Source of the DNA: Patescibacteria group bacterium
GTDB taxonomy: Bacteria > Patescibacteriota > Gracilibacteria > UBA1369
Reading direction: 5' to 3'
NCBI GenBank assembly: GCA_963169655.1
Contig: CAUJCM010000004.1
Coordinates: 124,001 to 188,000, forward strand
DNA length: 64,000 bases
Positions 63,237 through 64,000 of this stretch are shown here, piece by piece. The notes under the pieces were generated by a model. That model saw only the letters and a program-made list of their open reading frames with translations. It searched no databases and was not told where the DNA came from. The translations under genes and the position numbers were made by a program. Each line of letters opens with the position of its first letter. Position 1 is the first letter of the stretch.

Positions 63237-64000
63237 TGGCAATACAAAAAAGAAAAATTAGGGAAGATGATAAAGATCGATTAGAACCTCAAAAGGTAAA
63301 AAAAATTACCAAGAAAATTTTGTATGTAGAGATTGATGATGAAGTGACAACTATTTATGAAAAGCTTTCAAGACTAAAGATAAAGAATATTTATCTAGTT
63401 ATACCTCAAAGAGCTGTAATTTTTCAAAGTGCAATTAATTTGAAAATTTTAAAAAGGAAAGCAGATGACTTAAATAAAAACATCTATATTATTACAAATG
63501 ATGATGCTGGATTTAATCTGGCCAAAAGAATTGGAATGGAAGTATTTGATAAATTAGAAGGACATGAACATCCTTCACTAGTTAGCGGTAAATTCAAAGA
63601 AAATGAAGAAGAAAAAATTACTCCTCTAAAAGCCTCAGTAAATAGCTTAACTGAGGATTCACCTAGTAGAAGTAGTGAAAAAAAATTATCTATTTCAGAA
63701 CTTGTTAAAAGTGGACGTAGCTCAATCAAAATACTACCTAAAAACTTAATTTTATCTGGTAAAGACAAGATAAAAAAGCAAAATAAGAATACTAATAAAT
63801 CTACTTTAGTTTTAGTTTCTCCAAATAAAAAAGCTTTGTTCACTTTAGTTAGCGTCAGTTTGATGTTATTACTTGTTATTTCTTATATAGCTTTACCTGG
63901 TGCCACTTTAACATTAACTCCAAAGTCTAGCGTGATTGAAGTACCAAAAAATGTTATTTTAGCAGATGCTGATAGAAATCGTGCAGAACTAGATACACAT
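63236..64000 (+). CDS. membrane protein downstream of ftsA, partial (C-terminus outside window)
   Basis: An open frame starts in the ftsA stop (TAATG) and continues through the window end, giving 255 codons. The N-terminal part (about 25-105) contains the recurring candidate-phyla pattern IYLVIPQRAVIFQSAINLKI followed by NIYIITNDDAGFNLAKRIGM, a Rossmann-like fold of unknown role. A basic, Ser-rich linker follows, then one membrane helix at about 200-222 (LFTLVSVSLMLLLVISYIAL). Extracytoplasmic sequence then begins ATLTLTPKSS. Coupling to ftsA suggests an envelope or division role. Confidence 0.75.
   Translation, partial: MAIQKRKIREDDKDRLEPQKVKKITKKILYVEIDDEVTTIYEKLSRLKIKNIYLVIPQRAVIFQSAINLKILKRKADDLNKNIYIITNDDAGFNLAKRIGMEVFDKLEGHEHPSLVSGKFKENEEEKITPLKASVNSLTEDSPSRSSEKKLSISELVKSGRSSIKILPKNLILSGKDKIKKQNKNTNKSTLVLVSPNKKALFTLVSVSLMLLLVISYIALPGATLTLTPKSSVIEVPKNVILADADRNRAELDTH

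Overview
The window looks like chromosomal DNA of an uncultivated, AT-rich bacterium of the Candidate Phyla Radiation (Patescibacteria). The evidence is very low GC by eye, tight gene packing, almost no Shine-Dalgarno motifs, a streamlined core gene set, compact variants of core proteins (a short SufD, an L32 without zinc cysteines) and many unrecognised membrane or secreted proteins. Nearly every recognisable gene ends in TAA or TAG. TGA ends only two unrecognised ORFs, which recalls the Gracilibacteria/Absconditabacteria/Peregrinibacteria side of the radiation. However, TGA is not read as glycine inside any long conserved gene, so the standard bacterial code fits. The phylum is an inference.

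Layout. 1-3.7 kb: secE-nusG-rplK-rplA translation/secretion cluster with two membrane-protein genes inserted and an L1-type autoregulatory hairpin before rplA. 3.7-7 kb: a YqhQ-like membrane protein, then dut, a thymidylate-kinase-like gene and folD. 7-19.6 kb: accessory region with a large S-layer-type protein (FlgD-like Ig repeats plus SLH domains), rpsT, DedA, a Ser/Thr-kinase-like protein with a coupled partner, ppa, a lipoprotein, a broken gene and a protein made of about twelve 31-residue repeats. 19.8-25 kb: a DEAH-type helicase with a long charged tail and a DHH-like protein. 25-31 kb: the most plastic part, with a DMT transporter, a UDG-like gene, a second dTMP kinase, a decayed B12/radical-SAM gene and a MazG-like gene, closed by a diverged copy of the transporter 3' end next to tRNA-Pro, then a second 31-residue-repeat protein. 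31-42 kb: murB, a class II ribonucleotide reductase behind predicted NrdR boxes, an SLH protein, DoxX, oligoendopeptidase F, topA and a predicted Cys/His peptidase or amidase. 42-50.8 kb: a SUF iron-sulfur operon (sufC, sufB, short sufD, Rieske protein, sugar-phosphate isomerase, sufS, sufU, MIP18-type protein), then a NYN protein, peroxiredoxin and thioredoxin reductase. 50.8-57 kb: leucyl aminopeptidase, NUDIX, Mrp ATPase, and the yceD-rpmF-nusB-rnc group. 57-64 kb: a cell-envelope/division run of alpha/beta hydrolase, membrane-fused Mur ligase, DegT-type aminotransferase, FemAB-type transferase, ftsA and a membrane protein cut by the window end.

Four tRNA genes are present (Trp-CCA, a CAT-anticodon tRNA, Leu-CAG, Pro-GGG), all with encoded CCA. 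I see no rRNA, CRISPR array, transposase or integrase. The best candidates for undescribed biology are the 31-residue repeat family (two paralogs), the 26.1-28.9 kb nucleotide-metabolism cassette with its repeat scar, the DHH-like protein with unusual motif order beside the helicase, and the kinase-plus-partner pair.
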